Positions 39,585-48,142 of a stretch of 64,000 nt of DNA are shown piece by piece. The position numbers were made by a program, and so were the translations under genes. This stretch comes from Pelobium manganitolerans. Its GTDB lineage: Bacteria; Bacteroidota; Bacteroidia; Sphingobacteriales; Sphingobacteriaceae. The notes below the pieces were generated by a model that saw nothing but the letters and a program-made list of their open reading frames with translations, was not told the DNA's origin and made no database searches. The stretch spans positions 62,001 through 126,000 of the forward strand of contig NZ_MBTA01000004.1 of the NCBI RefSeq assembly GCF_003609575.1. The letters are read 5' to 3'. Positions within the stretch are counted from its first letter, which is position 1; every line of letters begins with the position of its first letter.

Positions 39585-40784
39585 ATGAAAAAATCAATCC
39601 TACTTATCATCACATTCTTTACCGTTTTTGCTGTTTCGGCACAAGGTACGGACAGCCTTACGGTCTTGGCAAACAAAGGCGTGGTAACGGCACAGTTCAA
39701 GCTGGCGATGCGTTATTTGGAGCAGGACGATTTCAAGCAGGCGGTACATTGGATGGAACGCTCCGCTAAAAACGGACATGCCGAAGCTCAAAACAATATG
39801 GGCGTATATTACGAAAACGGTATGGTGGACGGACAGCATAACTACGATAAGGCTTTTCAACTCTATACCGCTTCTGCCGAACAAGGCTTTGTGGTAGCCA
39901 TTTATAACCTCGGCTTGTGCTATTTCAACGGCAGGGGCACTCCCGCAGACCGTAGCAAAGGCGTATCGCTACTGAAAAAATCTGCTGATATGGACTACCC
40001 ACCGGCTCAATATTATACAGGCGTAGCCTATATGAACGGTTTTGGCGTGGAGAAAAATATGCAGGCGGCACTCGCTTATCTTGAAAAATCTGCTGAGAAC
40101 AACAATGTAATGGCAACCAACCAAATGGGCGTATTGTACGAGTTTGGCAACGGAGTACCGCAAGACGGACAAAAGGCATTCAGCTATTACCAAAAAGCGG
40201 CGAATGATTATTACCTCGCCGCCTACAACCTTGCCCAATGCTATTTTAACGGAACAGGCGTATTGCAGGATTATGCCCTTGCTCTGCAATGGTTCGAGCG
40301 GGCGGCAACAGCAGAATACCTGCCAGCCCTGTACAATATCGGGGTATTCTATGATAGAGGTTACGGCATAACGCAGGATTTCCAAAAGGCAAGGGAATAC
40401 TATCAGCTGGCAGCTGACAAAGGCTACGACCTTGCCCAATTTAACATCGCAAGCATTTACGAAGCAGGACAAGGTGTGGAGCAGGATTTTGACAAAGCCC
40501 GCAAATATTTTGAAATGGCTTCGGAACAGGGATTTGTAAGAGCGGATTACAGTATCGGGAATATGTACATCGAGGGTCGGGGCGTAACGAAAGACTATGC
40601 CAAAGCCATAGCACATTACACCAGAGCCGCCAACGGCGGACACGCAAGTGCACAGTTTAATCTCGGGCTAATATACAAAACAGGCATAGGCGTAGCCCCC
40701 GATTTGGAAAAAGCAAAATACTGGCTGAAGCTCGCTGCCGACCAGGGCGATGAAGAAGCTAAACAGGAACTGAATAATTTATAA
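39585..40784 (+). CDS. exported Sel1-like repeat protein
   Basis: A 399-residue protein with a signal peptide (VFAVSAQ) and about ten Sel1-like (SLR, TPR-related) repeats of 36 residues. The pattern is A-x2-x-NLGxxYxxGxGVxxDxxKAxxYYxxAAxxG, for example YNLAQCYFNGTGVLQDYALALQWFERAA. Sel1 arrays form solenoids that hold other proteins. It sits 12 bp after the kelch-like lipoprotein gene and 7 bp before the membrane protein gene, so it is in the same transcript. A scaffold for the exported neighbours is a reasonable guess but is unproven. Confidence 0.88.
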   Translation: MKKSILLIITFFTVFAVSAQGTDSLTVLANKGVVTAQFKLAMRYLEQDDFKQAVHWMERSAKNGHAEAQNNMGVYYENGMVDGQHNYDKAFQLYTASAEQGFVVAIYNLGLCYFNGRGTPADRSKGVSLLKKSADMDYPPAQYYTGVAYMNGFGVEKNMQAALAYLEKSAENNNVMATNQMGVLYEFGNGVPQDGQKAFSYYQKAANDYYLAAYNLAQCYFNGTGVLQDYALALQWFERAATAEYLPALYNIGVFYDRGYGITQDFQKAREYYQLAADKGYDLAQFNIASIYEAGQGVEQDFDKARKYFEMASEQGFVRADYSIGNMYIEGRGVTKDYAKAIAHYTRAANGGHASAQFNLGLIYKTGIGVAPDLEKAKYWLKLAADQGDEEAKQELNNL

Positions 40785-40791
40785 CAACCCG

Positions 40792-41445
40792 ATGAAAGCG
40801 TTTTTTGCCACTATCGAACGACAGGTACAGCACTACCGCCAATGGGATTTTCTCCTGTTTGCGGTATTGACTTTACTATCCGTATTGAACGGACAGACTA
40901 CCGTTTTTTATCTCATCTACTTCTTTTGGTGGAATGAGCTTATCCGTTTGGTGGTGGACAGGCTGTGCTACAAGCGAAACCCCAATGCGTTGTATGAAGA
41001 CGGACACGCTACCGATTTTGGAGGCAGTTTGTTTCTGATGGGGATTTATTGGGTGTTTATCGTCGTGTTTTTTGGATTTATTGCGGCTACGGACACGGAG
41101 GGAACGGACATTATCATTGCGAATATGGCGGTATTGGTTTTTCACAATTGGTTTTTCAACCTCAACCTGATATTCGTATTGCTCGAACGTATCTATTTGC
41201 ACAAAACCCGGCAACCGCTACAAATTTACTTCGGTGCTTTCAATCCCAATACCATTGTACTGCACATCTCTATCATCGTTGGCGGTGTCATGATGTTCTT
41301 TGTCGTCAAAAAATATCCGAACATTTTCACGCCCGAAAACCGCTGGGGTTCGGCACTTATCGCTTTGCCCTTTCTGTTGCTGAAAATGGGAATGCAGTAC
41401 CTGACGGCATCCGATAATAAGATTGGCAAACGAAATGCTCCATAA
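40792..41445 (+). CDS. multi-spanning membrane protein (possibly DUF6498-like)
   Basis: A 217-residue inner-membrane protein with about five or six hydrophobic segments (LLFAVLTLLSVL, VFYLIYFFWWNELIRLVVD, GGSLFLMGIYWVFIVVFFGFI, and two near the C-terminus). It has conserved-looking polar patches FWWNEL and FTPENRWGSAL that could be functional. The length and layout recall DUF6498 but I cannot confirm that. A 75-residue remnant of a homologue lies at 37706-37927. It is the only classic polytopic protein in the first half of the block. Confidence 0.75.
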   Translation: MKAFFATIERQVQHYRQWDFLLFAVLTLLSVLNGQTTVFYLIYFFWWNELIRLVVDRLCYKRNPNALYEDGHATDFGGSLFLMGIYWVFIVVFFGFIAATDTEGTDIIIANMAVLVFHNWFFNLNLIFVLLERIYLHKTRQPLQIYFGAFNPNTIVLHISIIVGGVMMFFVVKKYPNIFTPENRWGSALIALPFLLLKMGMQYLTASDNKIGKRNAP

Positions 41446-41446
41446 A

Positions 41447-42373
41447 ATGAAGACAACAATCAAACATACCACTCTATCGCTTTTCCTTGCCCTCGGCTTC
41501 ACAGCATCGGCACAGGAAAGCACCCTGCCCGAAGAATTTGAGTTGCCGAAAAATACGGTTAAAGCGGTCATCAGCTACGCTGATTTTGAAATTCCGAAAC
41601 AGCACTTTGCCATACGTCCGCATCATCAAACATACACCTTTCAGAATAACAGGCTCATCAATTACCAACAAAGCGACAGCACCAAAGATTGGAAAGCAGA
41701 CATCAATTATCACTACGAGAACGGACAACTAAAAAGCAAAGAAACAGTAGAAAGCTCGAAAGCGGGAATGGAGTACAAAACCTACAAATACCGCACCGAA
41801 ATCAAGGACTATAAAACAACCTATTTCAAAATCTACCACACAGGCGAGTTAGATAAAACCATTGCATTTTACAACGAAGCGGGCGAACTGCGGGGCAAAT
41901 CAATTTACAATGTTCACGGAAAGCGTACCCAACAGATAGAGTATAACGGCAAGGAAGGATACCGTATCAGAAAATACCACAACGATGAACTGATGTCTGA
42001 AATCACGCACTTCAACCACGACGGTAAACTGACGAAAACCGTAACTAACGTGATGCCCGGCGGAGCAGACGAAGTCAAGGTAATGACCCTTTACTACTAC
42101 AACCCCAAAGGCGACCTCAGACAGATAGTGGATTTTGTAACCGAAACAAAGAACTCTGCCCAAAAATTGACGAAGACCACTTATGTAGATTATCTGTACG
42201 ATGGCGATATATGGGTAGCGAAAATAGAATATGGCACTGCCACCAAAAATCCCGGAAAAATAGTAGCCACTATACGAACCATTGAAACACCCGAAAAAAC
42301 ATACCACGCACCAAGCGAAGAACAGCTAAAAACATTTTGCCAAGAAACGTATCAAAAATATTTAAAGTTATAA
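41447..42373 (+). CDS. exported YD/MORN-like repeat protein
   Basis: A 308-residue protein with a signal peptide (LALGFTASAQ) and repeated short beta units such as YHYENGQLKSKE, FYNEAGELRGKSIYNVHGKRTQQIEYNGKEG and YYYNPKGDLRQIV. These resemble YwqK-type antitoxin (MORN-like) and RHS YD repeats. The start is the ATG at 41447, 1 bp after the previous stop; the longer frame to 41423 runs into the upstream gene. The function is unknown. It is one of five proteins in the block with this layout (41447, 42385, 43308, 44303, 51173). Confidence 0.7.
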   Translation: MKTTIKHTTLSLFLALGFTASAQESTLPEEFELPKNTVKAVISYADFEIPKQHFAIRPHHQTYTFQNNRLINYQQSDSTKDWKADINYHYENGQLKSKETVESSKAGMEYKTYKYRTEIKDYKTTYFKIYHTGELDKTIAFYNEAGELRGKSIYNVHGKRTQQIEYNGKEGYRIRKYHNDELMSEITHFNHDGKLTKTVTNVMPGGADEVKVMTLYYYNPKGDLRQIVDFVTETKNSAQKLTKTTYVDYLYDGDIWVAKIEYGTATKNPGKIVATIRTIETPEKTYHAPSEEQLKTFCQETYQKYLKL

Positions 42374-42384
42374 AAGAACTAAAA

Positions 42385-43287
42385 ATGAAAATAGCAAAAA
42401 ACATACTGACTATATTGGGTTGCGTAGTTGCCAACTTTGCATTTGCCCAAAACTACATTCCGTACTATCCTGCCGATTGGGAATTTAAAAACAATGCAGA
42501 TTTAGTAGACTTTTCGCAGGTAAAAAGCGTAACCACGAAATATCTGACCATTGACGAAAACGAGGAGTATCCCGTTTATGAAACCTATCTTTCGTGGAAC
42601 AATACCTATCAACTAACTGACTACCAGTTCGTCAATTACAACAACAGTTATGCCGACTTTGACGTACAGATAAATTACGCAAACCCCAACGGTAATGCTT
42701 TGAAATCGGTAAAAATTGTAAACCCCAATACCTTAAAACCAATAGAAGAATGGCAATATACCAACGGCTCATTTAATGTGGAGAAGATAAGCGTAAAACG
42801 CTATTTGCTGAATGTAACCGAACCTGATGTATTTGAGGTAAAATACGAAGGCAACGATGACGATTTTGTACAGGAAACTGTTTATACTCCACAAAACAAG
42901 ATTAACAGCCAAACCAAATATTGGGAATATCGCAAAGATGACGGTAGTTACCAATTGGTCAAAAAACTATATCTCGATAATTTTCTTGACCAAACCGACA
43001 GCTTAATCTTCAACTCCGACAGAAAAAAAATAGCACATTATATCATCAACTTGAGTATAGCCACCAAAACCGACTATACATACAAACACCGAAAAGTTGA
43101 AATAGCCGGTGATGAACACGATTATCAACAATTGGAACGCATCATAAAAGACGGAAAAGACACCGAACGCTACGAATATGAATACGACGCCAAAGGCAAT
43201 TGGATAGTACGAAAAACCTACAAAATGAAAAACGGAAAATGGGAATATACCGATATAACAAGGCGTGAAATAGAATACAAGAACTAA
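42385..43287 (+). CDS. exported YD-like repeat protein
   Basis: A 300-residue protein with a signal peptide (CVVANFAFAQ). The body is beta-rich with units such as VYETYLSWNNTYQLTDYQFVNYNN and EWQYTNGSFNVEKI, and ends with YEYEYDAKGNWIVRKTYKMKNGKWEYTDI. The YxYDxxGNWxxR element there is the core of RHS-type YD repeats. I chose the ATG at 42385, which begins a clear signal sequence. It is in tight order with its neighbours. The function is unknown. Confidence 0.7.
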   Translation: MKIAKNILTILGCVVANFAFAQNYIPYYPADWEFKNNADLVDFSQVKSVTTKYLTIDENEEYPVYETYLSWNNTYQLTDYQFVNYNNSYADFDVQINYANPNGNALKSVKIVNPNTLKPIEEWQYTNGSFNVEKISVKRYLLNVTEPDVFEVKYEGNDDDFVQETVYTPQNKINSQTKYWEYRKDDGSYQLVKKLYLDNFLDQTDSLIFNSDRKKIAHYIINLSIATKTDYTYKHRKVEIAGDEHDYQQLERIIKDGKDTERYEYEYDAKGNWIVRKTYKMKNGKWEYTDITRREIEYKN

Positions 43288-43307
43288 CTCTTTAAAACAG
43301 CAATAAA

Positions 43308-44278
43308 ATGAAATATACCATAGCATTTTTACTGATGATAACGAGCCTTACCGCTTGTGCCCAACCACAAGCAGAGCCTTCACACCTGGTTCCGCCCAAA
43401 ACTTATTGGCAGTCCTTTGGATTTCAGAAACAGCCCAAGCAAGTCGGTATCGGCTATTACAAGAGCGACAGCCTCGGCTACGAACCTGCAATGCTCGAAG
43501 TGTACAACTTCAACGAAGACGGATTTATTACCCAAAAATACATCCGCATTTTTGGCGAATACGGCAGTGAAACCGTGAACAATTACGTGTACAGCAATGG
43601 CGTATTGGACAGCATCAACACATTGGCATCTGCCAAAACTTTAACAGCCAACAAAAAATGCATTACGGCAACAGCAGACAGCTCACACACATTACCGCCA
43701 GCGGAAAATTTGCCGACTACACCGACACCTATACCTACGATGACAACGGAATGGTAGCCACCATAGAGCGCAAATGGAAAAGCGGAGGCAGTAAGAAAAC
43801 CTTTTTCAAGCACAACGGCAATTACGTCCGTGAAAAGGAAACCGCACCCGACGGCAAGATTACCGAAAGCTATACCGTGTATGACGAAGACGAACTGTTT
43901 GCCTCGTTTGCTTTGGGTGGACGACCTGTGGTAACTTTTCACGACAGCTACCACCGCATAGAATTTGAAGCCGAAGTGAACACACACGCTCTCAACTACG
44001 TTTTGGAACAACGAAAATTAAAGCAGAGCAACCCCGAAGCATTCAACAAGCTGATGACCGAATTGCAAGGCAAGCCCACATCAAGGGTGGTGTTTGACAT
44101 ACCCGCAATGGCGACCAACGAACAGGGCGACTGGACAAAACGCCTACAAATAGACCGCCGTTTCAGCAAAGGCGAAAGACGCTTGGTGTTTAAAAAACTC
44201 GTGTATGCAGACGGTACGGAAAGCGGAAGCACCGACTACGATTTGATTTTTGAACGAAAAACAGAACGGATAAAATAA
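43308..44278 (+). pseudogene. exported YD-like repeat protein, frameshifted
   Basis: Two overlapping frames form one gene. The first (43308-43757) starts with a signal or lipobox (MITSLTACAQ, Cys17) and carries the family body to NTLASAKTLTANKK. The second (coding from about 43656 to 44278) continues YGNSRQLTHITASGKFADYT, YTYDDNGMVATIERKW, and ends ADGTESGSTDYDLIFERKTE. The junction is a run of six A (43653-43658): one extra A would join them into a protein of about 323 residues. Either the gene is broken or the base is a sequencing error; programmed -1 slippage at C-AAA-AAA is possible but not favoured. The C-terminal ADGTxSGSTDY motif recurs at 49182 and 52120. Confidence 0.75.
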
Positions 44279-44302
44279 TGAACAACCCAAAATCTTAATA
44301 CA

Positions 44303-46126
44303 ATGAAACACGAAGTATCCACACACAGCATTGGCAACACAAAAGTGCGTAAAGCCACCATTACACTGTTGTTTGTAGTATTTACAGTGATGAATGGTTT
44401 TGCCCAGCAGTTCATAGATATTGTAAACGCACCATTGAACCCGATTGGTTATATCGAAAACAAAAACCAACTAAATGTAAAAGGCGATATTGCATTTTAC
44501 AACAATGGAAATGAAGGCTTTATCTATTTTGATAAAAATGGACAACGTGTATTCAATCTGTTATACACGCTTTATACAAATAAAGAAAAAGCCCGTGTAA
44601 ATAGAGGAACGTACTTAGAATTGGACAATCAGAAAAAAGTAGTGTACAAAGAGAATTTCTATTTTGATAGCAAAACATTTTATACCTATAATCCCAATGG
44701 TACTATTTCCAAAATAGAAGTTCAAGGCAAGTATCCGTCTGTTACCACTTATGAATATGACAACAAAAAAAGAAAGGTTAAGGAAATTGACCAAAAAGAA
44801 GCAAAAACAACGGTTACAACTTATACTTACCAAACCACAGGAAACCGTATCGTTATCTCTGCTTCTGAAACGGTTAAGGAAAATAACCAAAGTAAAAGCC
44901 GGACGTTTGAATACGCTTATGAAAACGGTCTTTTGATGAAGTTTACAGAAAATGGAGTTGAAGATAATCATACTTACACGTATGACACAAAGGGAAATTG
45001 GGTAACAAATTCTTTTCGTTTTGGGAATGTTAACAGGGAGTTTTATTATCACAGTGAACTCGGGCAATGGGATAAATGGAGATGGATATACAAAAAAACA
45101 AACACTACCTATTCGCCTTATTTGATGATTAGCAACAGGCAAATCAGAATGTTAACTATCGGATTTAATGACCTCAACAATTTTACCGACATATTGATTT
45201 ATGAGCCACTCACTGCTACTACGCTGGTGGCAGAAAATGCAGTAACCACTACCGGTTTATCACAAGGTGTCGGCGGTAGAAAAATTAGGACGCTGAAAGC
45301 AAAAAACTTAATGTACACCAGTGTGAAAGGGAATATCAAGTTCTTCGTGGAGGGCGATAATAAGAGCGGTAATCTTAAACAGGTTTTCATAGGAAAAACT
45401 TATGTGATTTACGATGCAAGCAGTTCGCAGACCTATTGGTGTCGGGATTTTGAGAAAGGTAAAAAATTCAATGTTTTTGAAGATTTGGGAAAAGATGCTT
45501 TGTTGTGGTTTAAAAACGAAAAAAATGACGTTTATTTTTGGCAAAAGGGAAATTATGTTAGTACATCTGGTTATACACTGGGAGAAACTTTAAACGATGG
45601 TTCTAAACTTCTTTACAAAAACCAAAAACCGGCTTTAGTTTTAGAAAATTTTACAACTTCAGCACAGAATACATTTTACAAAGCTGTTCCGTATTCCGGT
45701 CAGGCAATTCCTAAAAACACGACTTCCAACACATCACAAACCACCACCACAACAACAGGCTCAAATACCAACACTGCCGACCTTTACAGCGGTCTGTCTG
45801 CCGAAGCAAAAGCTTTTATGGAAACCTATAAGACCAACCCGAACGGATTGAAAAACTATGTACAAAACCTGCACAAAAGTTGGGAAGAAAAAGGCTCTTC
45901 TACATCAGATATTAATGCGAAGTATATCGATATGTACCAAGAACTTTATGCCAAAGACAAAGCATCCGCATTTGAATTATTGATGGAATTACCCTTTAAA
46001 TGGAAAGAGCCACACCTGAAAACCATCACTACCTTCCTTACCGGCGAGCAAAAAGCTTACAACCGCCAAAAAGCACAGGAAGTTCTAAAGAAATACAGTA
46101 ACTCATACGACCTTAAAACAAATTAA
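44303..46126 (+). CDS. exported YD-like repeat protein with Thr-rich linker and helical C-terminal domain
   Basis: A 607-residue protein. The signal peptide ends near VMNGFAQQ. Residues 40-260 hold YD-like units (FYTYNPNGTISKIEVQGKY, YEYDNKKRKVKEID, YTYDTKGNWVTNSF). The region 260-470 is a second beta domain. A low-complexity linker (SNTSQTTTTTTGSNTNTA) separates it from a helical C-terminal domain of about 115 residues (AKAFMETYKTNPNGLKNYVQNLHKSWEEKG). The C-terminal domain does not resemble anything I know. The shape, with a beta-repeat carrier, linker and C-terminal module, recalls polymorphic effectors, but there is no toxin motif. Confidence 0.7.
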   Translation: MKHEVSTHSIGNTKVRKATITLLFVVFTVMNGFAQQFIDIVNAPLNPIGYIENKNQLNVKGDIAFYNNGNEGFIYFDKNGQRVFNLLYTLYTNKEKARVNRGTYLELDNQKKVVYKENFYFDSKTFYTYNPNGTISKIEVQGKYPSVTTYEYDNKKRKVKEIDQKEAKTTVTTYTYQTTGNRIVISASETVKENNQSKSRTFEYAYENGLLMKFTENGVEDNHTYTYDTKGNWVTNSFRFGNVNREFYYHSELGQWDKWRWIYKKTNTTYSPYLMISNRQIRMLTIGFNDLNNFTDILIYEPLTATTLVAENAVTTTGLSQGVGGRKIRTLKAKNLMYTSVKGNIKFFVEGDNKSGNLKQVFIGKTYVIYDASSSQTYWCRDFEKGKKFNVFEDLGKDALLWFKNEKNDVYFWQKGNYVSTSGYTLGETLNDGSKLLYKNQKPALVLENFTTSAQNTFYKAVPYSGQAIPKNTTSNTSQTTTTTTGSNTNTADLYSGLSAEAKAFMETYKTNPNGLKNYVQNLHKSWEEKGSSTSDINAKYIDMYQELYAKDKASAFELLMELPFKWKEPHLKTITTFLTGEQKAYNRQKAQEVLKKYSNSYDLKTN

Positions 46127-46151
46127 CGCAGTCCATTAAAAAAGAAAAGCA

Positions 46152-47066
46152 ATGAAAACAATCATAAAAACAACAGCCATCGCTATATGTACGTTTATAG
46201 CCACAGCCGTACAGGCACAGCAATTAGTGGTATTTAAAGAAAATGGCAAAGCAGGATTTAAAGACCAAAGCGGAAAAGTCATCATAGCTCCCAAATATGA
46301 TGATTACAGAACTAAAGACGCTTCCCGAACCAAAGATGATGAAGTGTACCGGGTTGCCATTAACGAGAAATGGGGACTAATAGACGGCAAAACAGGCAAA
46401 GAGCTTACATCGCTGAAATACGAAAAAATAAACGCTTTTTCTGACGGATTGGCTGGTGTGCTTCTCGATTTGAAATGGGGATTTATAGATAAAAACGGTA
46501 AAGAAGTCTTTCCTTTAAAATACGATGAGCCATCTGCTGACGGTGTGTATGGTCTGGGATATGATTTTTATGACGGAATAGCCGTAGTTTCCATTGGCTA
46601 TAAATACGGTGTCATAGATAAAACCGGGAAAGAGATTGTTCCTTTTAAGTATCATTCTATCGGAGAATTTAGCGAAGGAATGGCAAGCATTCGCCTTGCG
46701 GATAAATTTGGCTTTGTGAATAAAAATGGGAAAGAAATTGTTCCTGCAAAATACGATGATGTACAACGCTTTGAAGACGGATTTGCAAAAGTATCGTTAG
46801 CAGGCAAATGGGGTACAATAGACAAAACAGGCAAAGAAATCATTGCGGTAAAATATGACGACATTCACGATTTTAATAGAGGGCTGGCGTGTGTAGGCAT
46901 TGGAGATAACTGGGGCTATGTAGATACTACCGGAAAAGAAGTTATTCCATTAAAATTCGAGGAAACCTTTTGGGCAGACGAAAACACAATCCACGCAAGA
47001 AAAGCTGATGGTACAGTGGTAAAATTTGATAAAAAAGGAAATGAATTAAAAAAAGAAAACAGATGA
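46152..47066 (+). CDS. exported WG-repeat protein (long copy)
   Basis: A 304-residue protein with a signal peptide (FIATAVQAQ) and about six WG/KWG beta-hairpin repeats: KWGLIDGKTGKEL, KWGFIDKNGKEVFPLKYD, KYGVIDKTGKEIVPFKY, KFGFVNKNGKEIVPAKYDD, KWGTIDKTGKEIIAVKYDD and NWGYVDTTGKEVIPLKFE. WG repeats are structural and common in secreted or surface proteins. Its last four bases are the start of the next gene (ATGA overlap), and the first 90 bases of both genes are almost identical, evidence of a tandem duplication. Confidence 0.9.
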   Translation: MKTIIKTTAIAICTFIATAVQAQQLVVFKENGKAGFKDQSGKVIIAPKYDDYRTKDASRTKDDEVYRVAINEKWGLIDGKTGKELTSLKYEKINAFSDGLAGVLLDLKWGFIDKNGKEVFPLKYDEPSADGVYGLGYDFYDGIAVVSIGYKYGVIDKTGKEIVPFKYHSIGEFSEGMASIRLADKFGFVNKNGKEIVPAKYDDVQRFEDGFAKVSLAGKWGTIDKTGKEIIAVKYDDIHDFNRGLACVGIGDNWGYVDTTGKEVIPLKFEETFWADENTIHARKADGTVVKFDKKGNELKKENR

Positions 47067-47551
47067 AAACAATAGTAAAAACAACAGCCATCGCTATATG
47101 TACGTTTATAGCCACAGCCGTACAGGCACAGGAATTAGTAAAATTTAAAGAAAACGAAAAATGGGGATTTAAAGACCAAAACGGAAAAGTTATCATAGAG
47201 CCCAAATATAGCGGTGCCGAAGAATTTTCAGAAGGGTTGGCTTCCGTATCACTCGATGATATATGGGGATTTATAGATGAAACAGGCAAAGTTGTTATCC
47301 CCTTTAAATACAACTCGGGCTACGGAACAGGTCAGAAGTTTTCACAGGGTTTGGCTTCGGTTAGCCTGAATGGTAAATGGGGCTATATAGACAAAGCCGG
47401 AAACACGGTAATTCCTTTTGATTATAATGAAGCTTGGGATTTTAAAAACGAAAAGAATTATGACGGAACGCCAAAAATATATGCACACGTAAGAAAAGGT
47501 TCAGACGAATTTTGCATTGATAAAACCGGAAAACGCATTAGATGCTGGTAA
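47063..47551 (+). CDS. exported WG-repeat protein (short copy)
   Basis: A 162-residue paralogue of the gene before it, with the same signal peptide (only residues 5 and 24 or so differ) and three WG repeats (KWGFKDQNGKVIIEPKY, IWGFIDETGKVVIPFKYN, KWGYIDKAGNTVIPFDYN). It overlaps the first gene by 4 bp. The short C-terminal tail ends with DEFCIDKTGKRIRCW. The duplication is recent at the 5' end but the repeat parts have diverged, which suggests unequal recombination among repeat units. Confidence 0.9.
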   Translation: MKTIVKTTAIAICTFIATAVQAQELVKFKENEKWGFKDQNGKVIIEPKYSGAEEFSEGLASVSLDDIWGFIDETGKVVIPFKYNSGYGTGQKFSQGLASVSLNGKWGYIDKAGNTVIPFDYNEAWDFKNEKNYDGTPKIYAHVRKGSDEFCIDKTGKRIRCW

Positions 47552-47571
47552 ATCAATAAAATTCAAACAAA

Positions 47572-48090
47572 ATGAAAAGCCTGATATTTCTCTTTTTAAT
47601 TGCATTCTGCACTTCGGCATTTGCCCAAAGTAAGATTGCCACCACACCCACTACGGAGCTATACGGCTATTACCAAAAAGGCGAAAATGTAGAAGAAGCC
47701 GTTTTTATGGCAGAAGAATACGAAGCCCTGATGGCAAGGCAGGGATTTACTTTTTTACGAACCGATACGGTTTCAAAGAGCGATTACAAATTGCATTGGA
47801 CTAAAAAATATGAGGGCAGTGTGATGCAAGCCCGCATTCATTATCAGTTTTTAATTCCCTACTTCAAAATCACGATAGAAGACATAAGGGTTACTTTTTC
47901 CAATGGCGAAGTGCTGAACATTACCAGCCATTTGCAAAACGAAATGGTACGCAAACAGTTCAATTCATTGTACGAAATGCTTGTGCAAACCCTTGTACGG
48001 CTCATAGACCCAGCCAAAACAGTTACCAAAGAGCAATTTCGGGAAGCATTGAACAACCTCGACAAAATGCCCGAAATAAAAAATGATTAG
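47572..48090 (+). CDS. exported protein of unknown function
   Basis: A 172-residue protein with a signal peptide (FCTSAFAQ) and a mixed alpha/beta body (YKLHWTKKYEGSVMQARIHYQFLIPYFKITIEDIRVTF in parts), then a helical C-terminus (MVRKQFNSLYEMLVQTLVRLID). I do not recognise it. It starts 20 bp after the WG gene and precedes the membrane protein gene by 52 bp, within the block transcript. Confidence 0.65.
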   Translation: MKSLIFLFLIAFCTSAFAQSKIATTPTTELYGYYQKGENVEEAVFMAEEYEALMARQGFTFLRTDTVSKSDYKLHWTKKYEGSVMQARIHYQFLIPYFKITIEDIRVTFSNGEVLNITSHLQNEMVRKQFNSLYEMLVQTLVRLIDPAKTVTKEQFREALNNLDKMPEIKND

Positions 48091-48142
48091 CCACAACTTG
48101 TCCCGATTTTGGCGGGATAGAAGCATAAAGAACATTCGTCCG

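Noticed and set aside
39969-40643. Long minus-strand open frame opposite the Sel1-repeat gene
   Set aside because: Its periodicity mirrors the Sel1 repeats on the other strand, and it has no plausible start region or family match.
41900-43326. Several minus-strand frames opposite the YD-like genes
   Set aside because: They are shadows made possible by the codon bias of the plus-strand genes; none has a signal or known motif.
44303-46126. Polymorphic toxin reading of the 607-residue protein
   Set aside because: The carrier-linker-module shape fits, but the C-terminal helical domain shows no nuclease, deaminase or other toxin motif and no immunity gene is identifiable.
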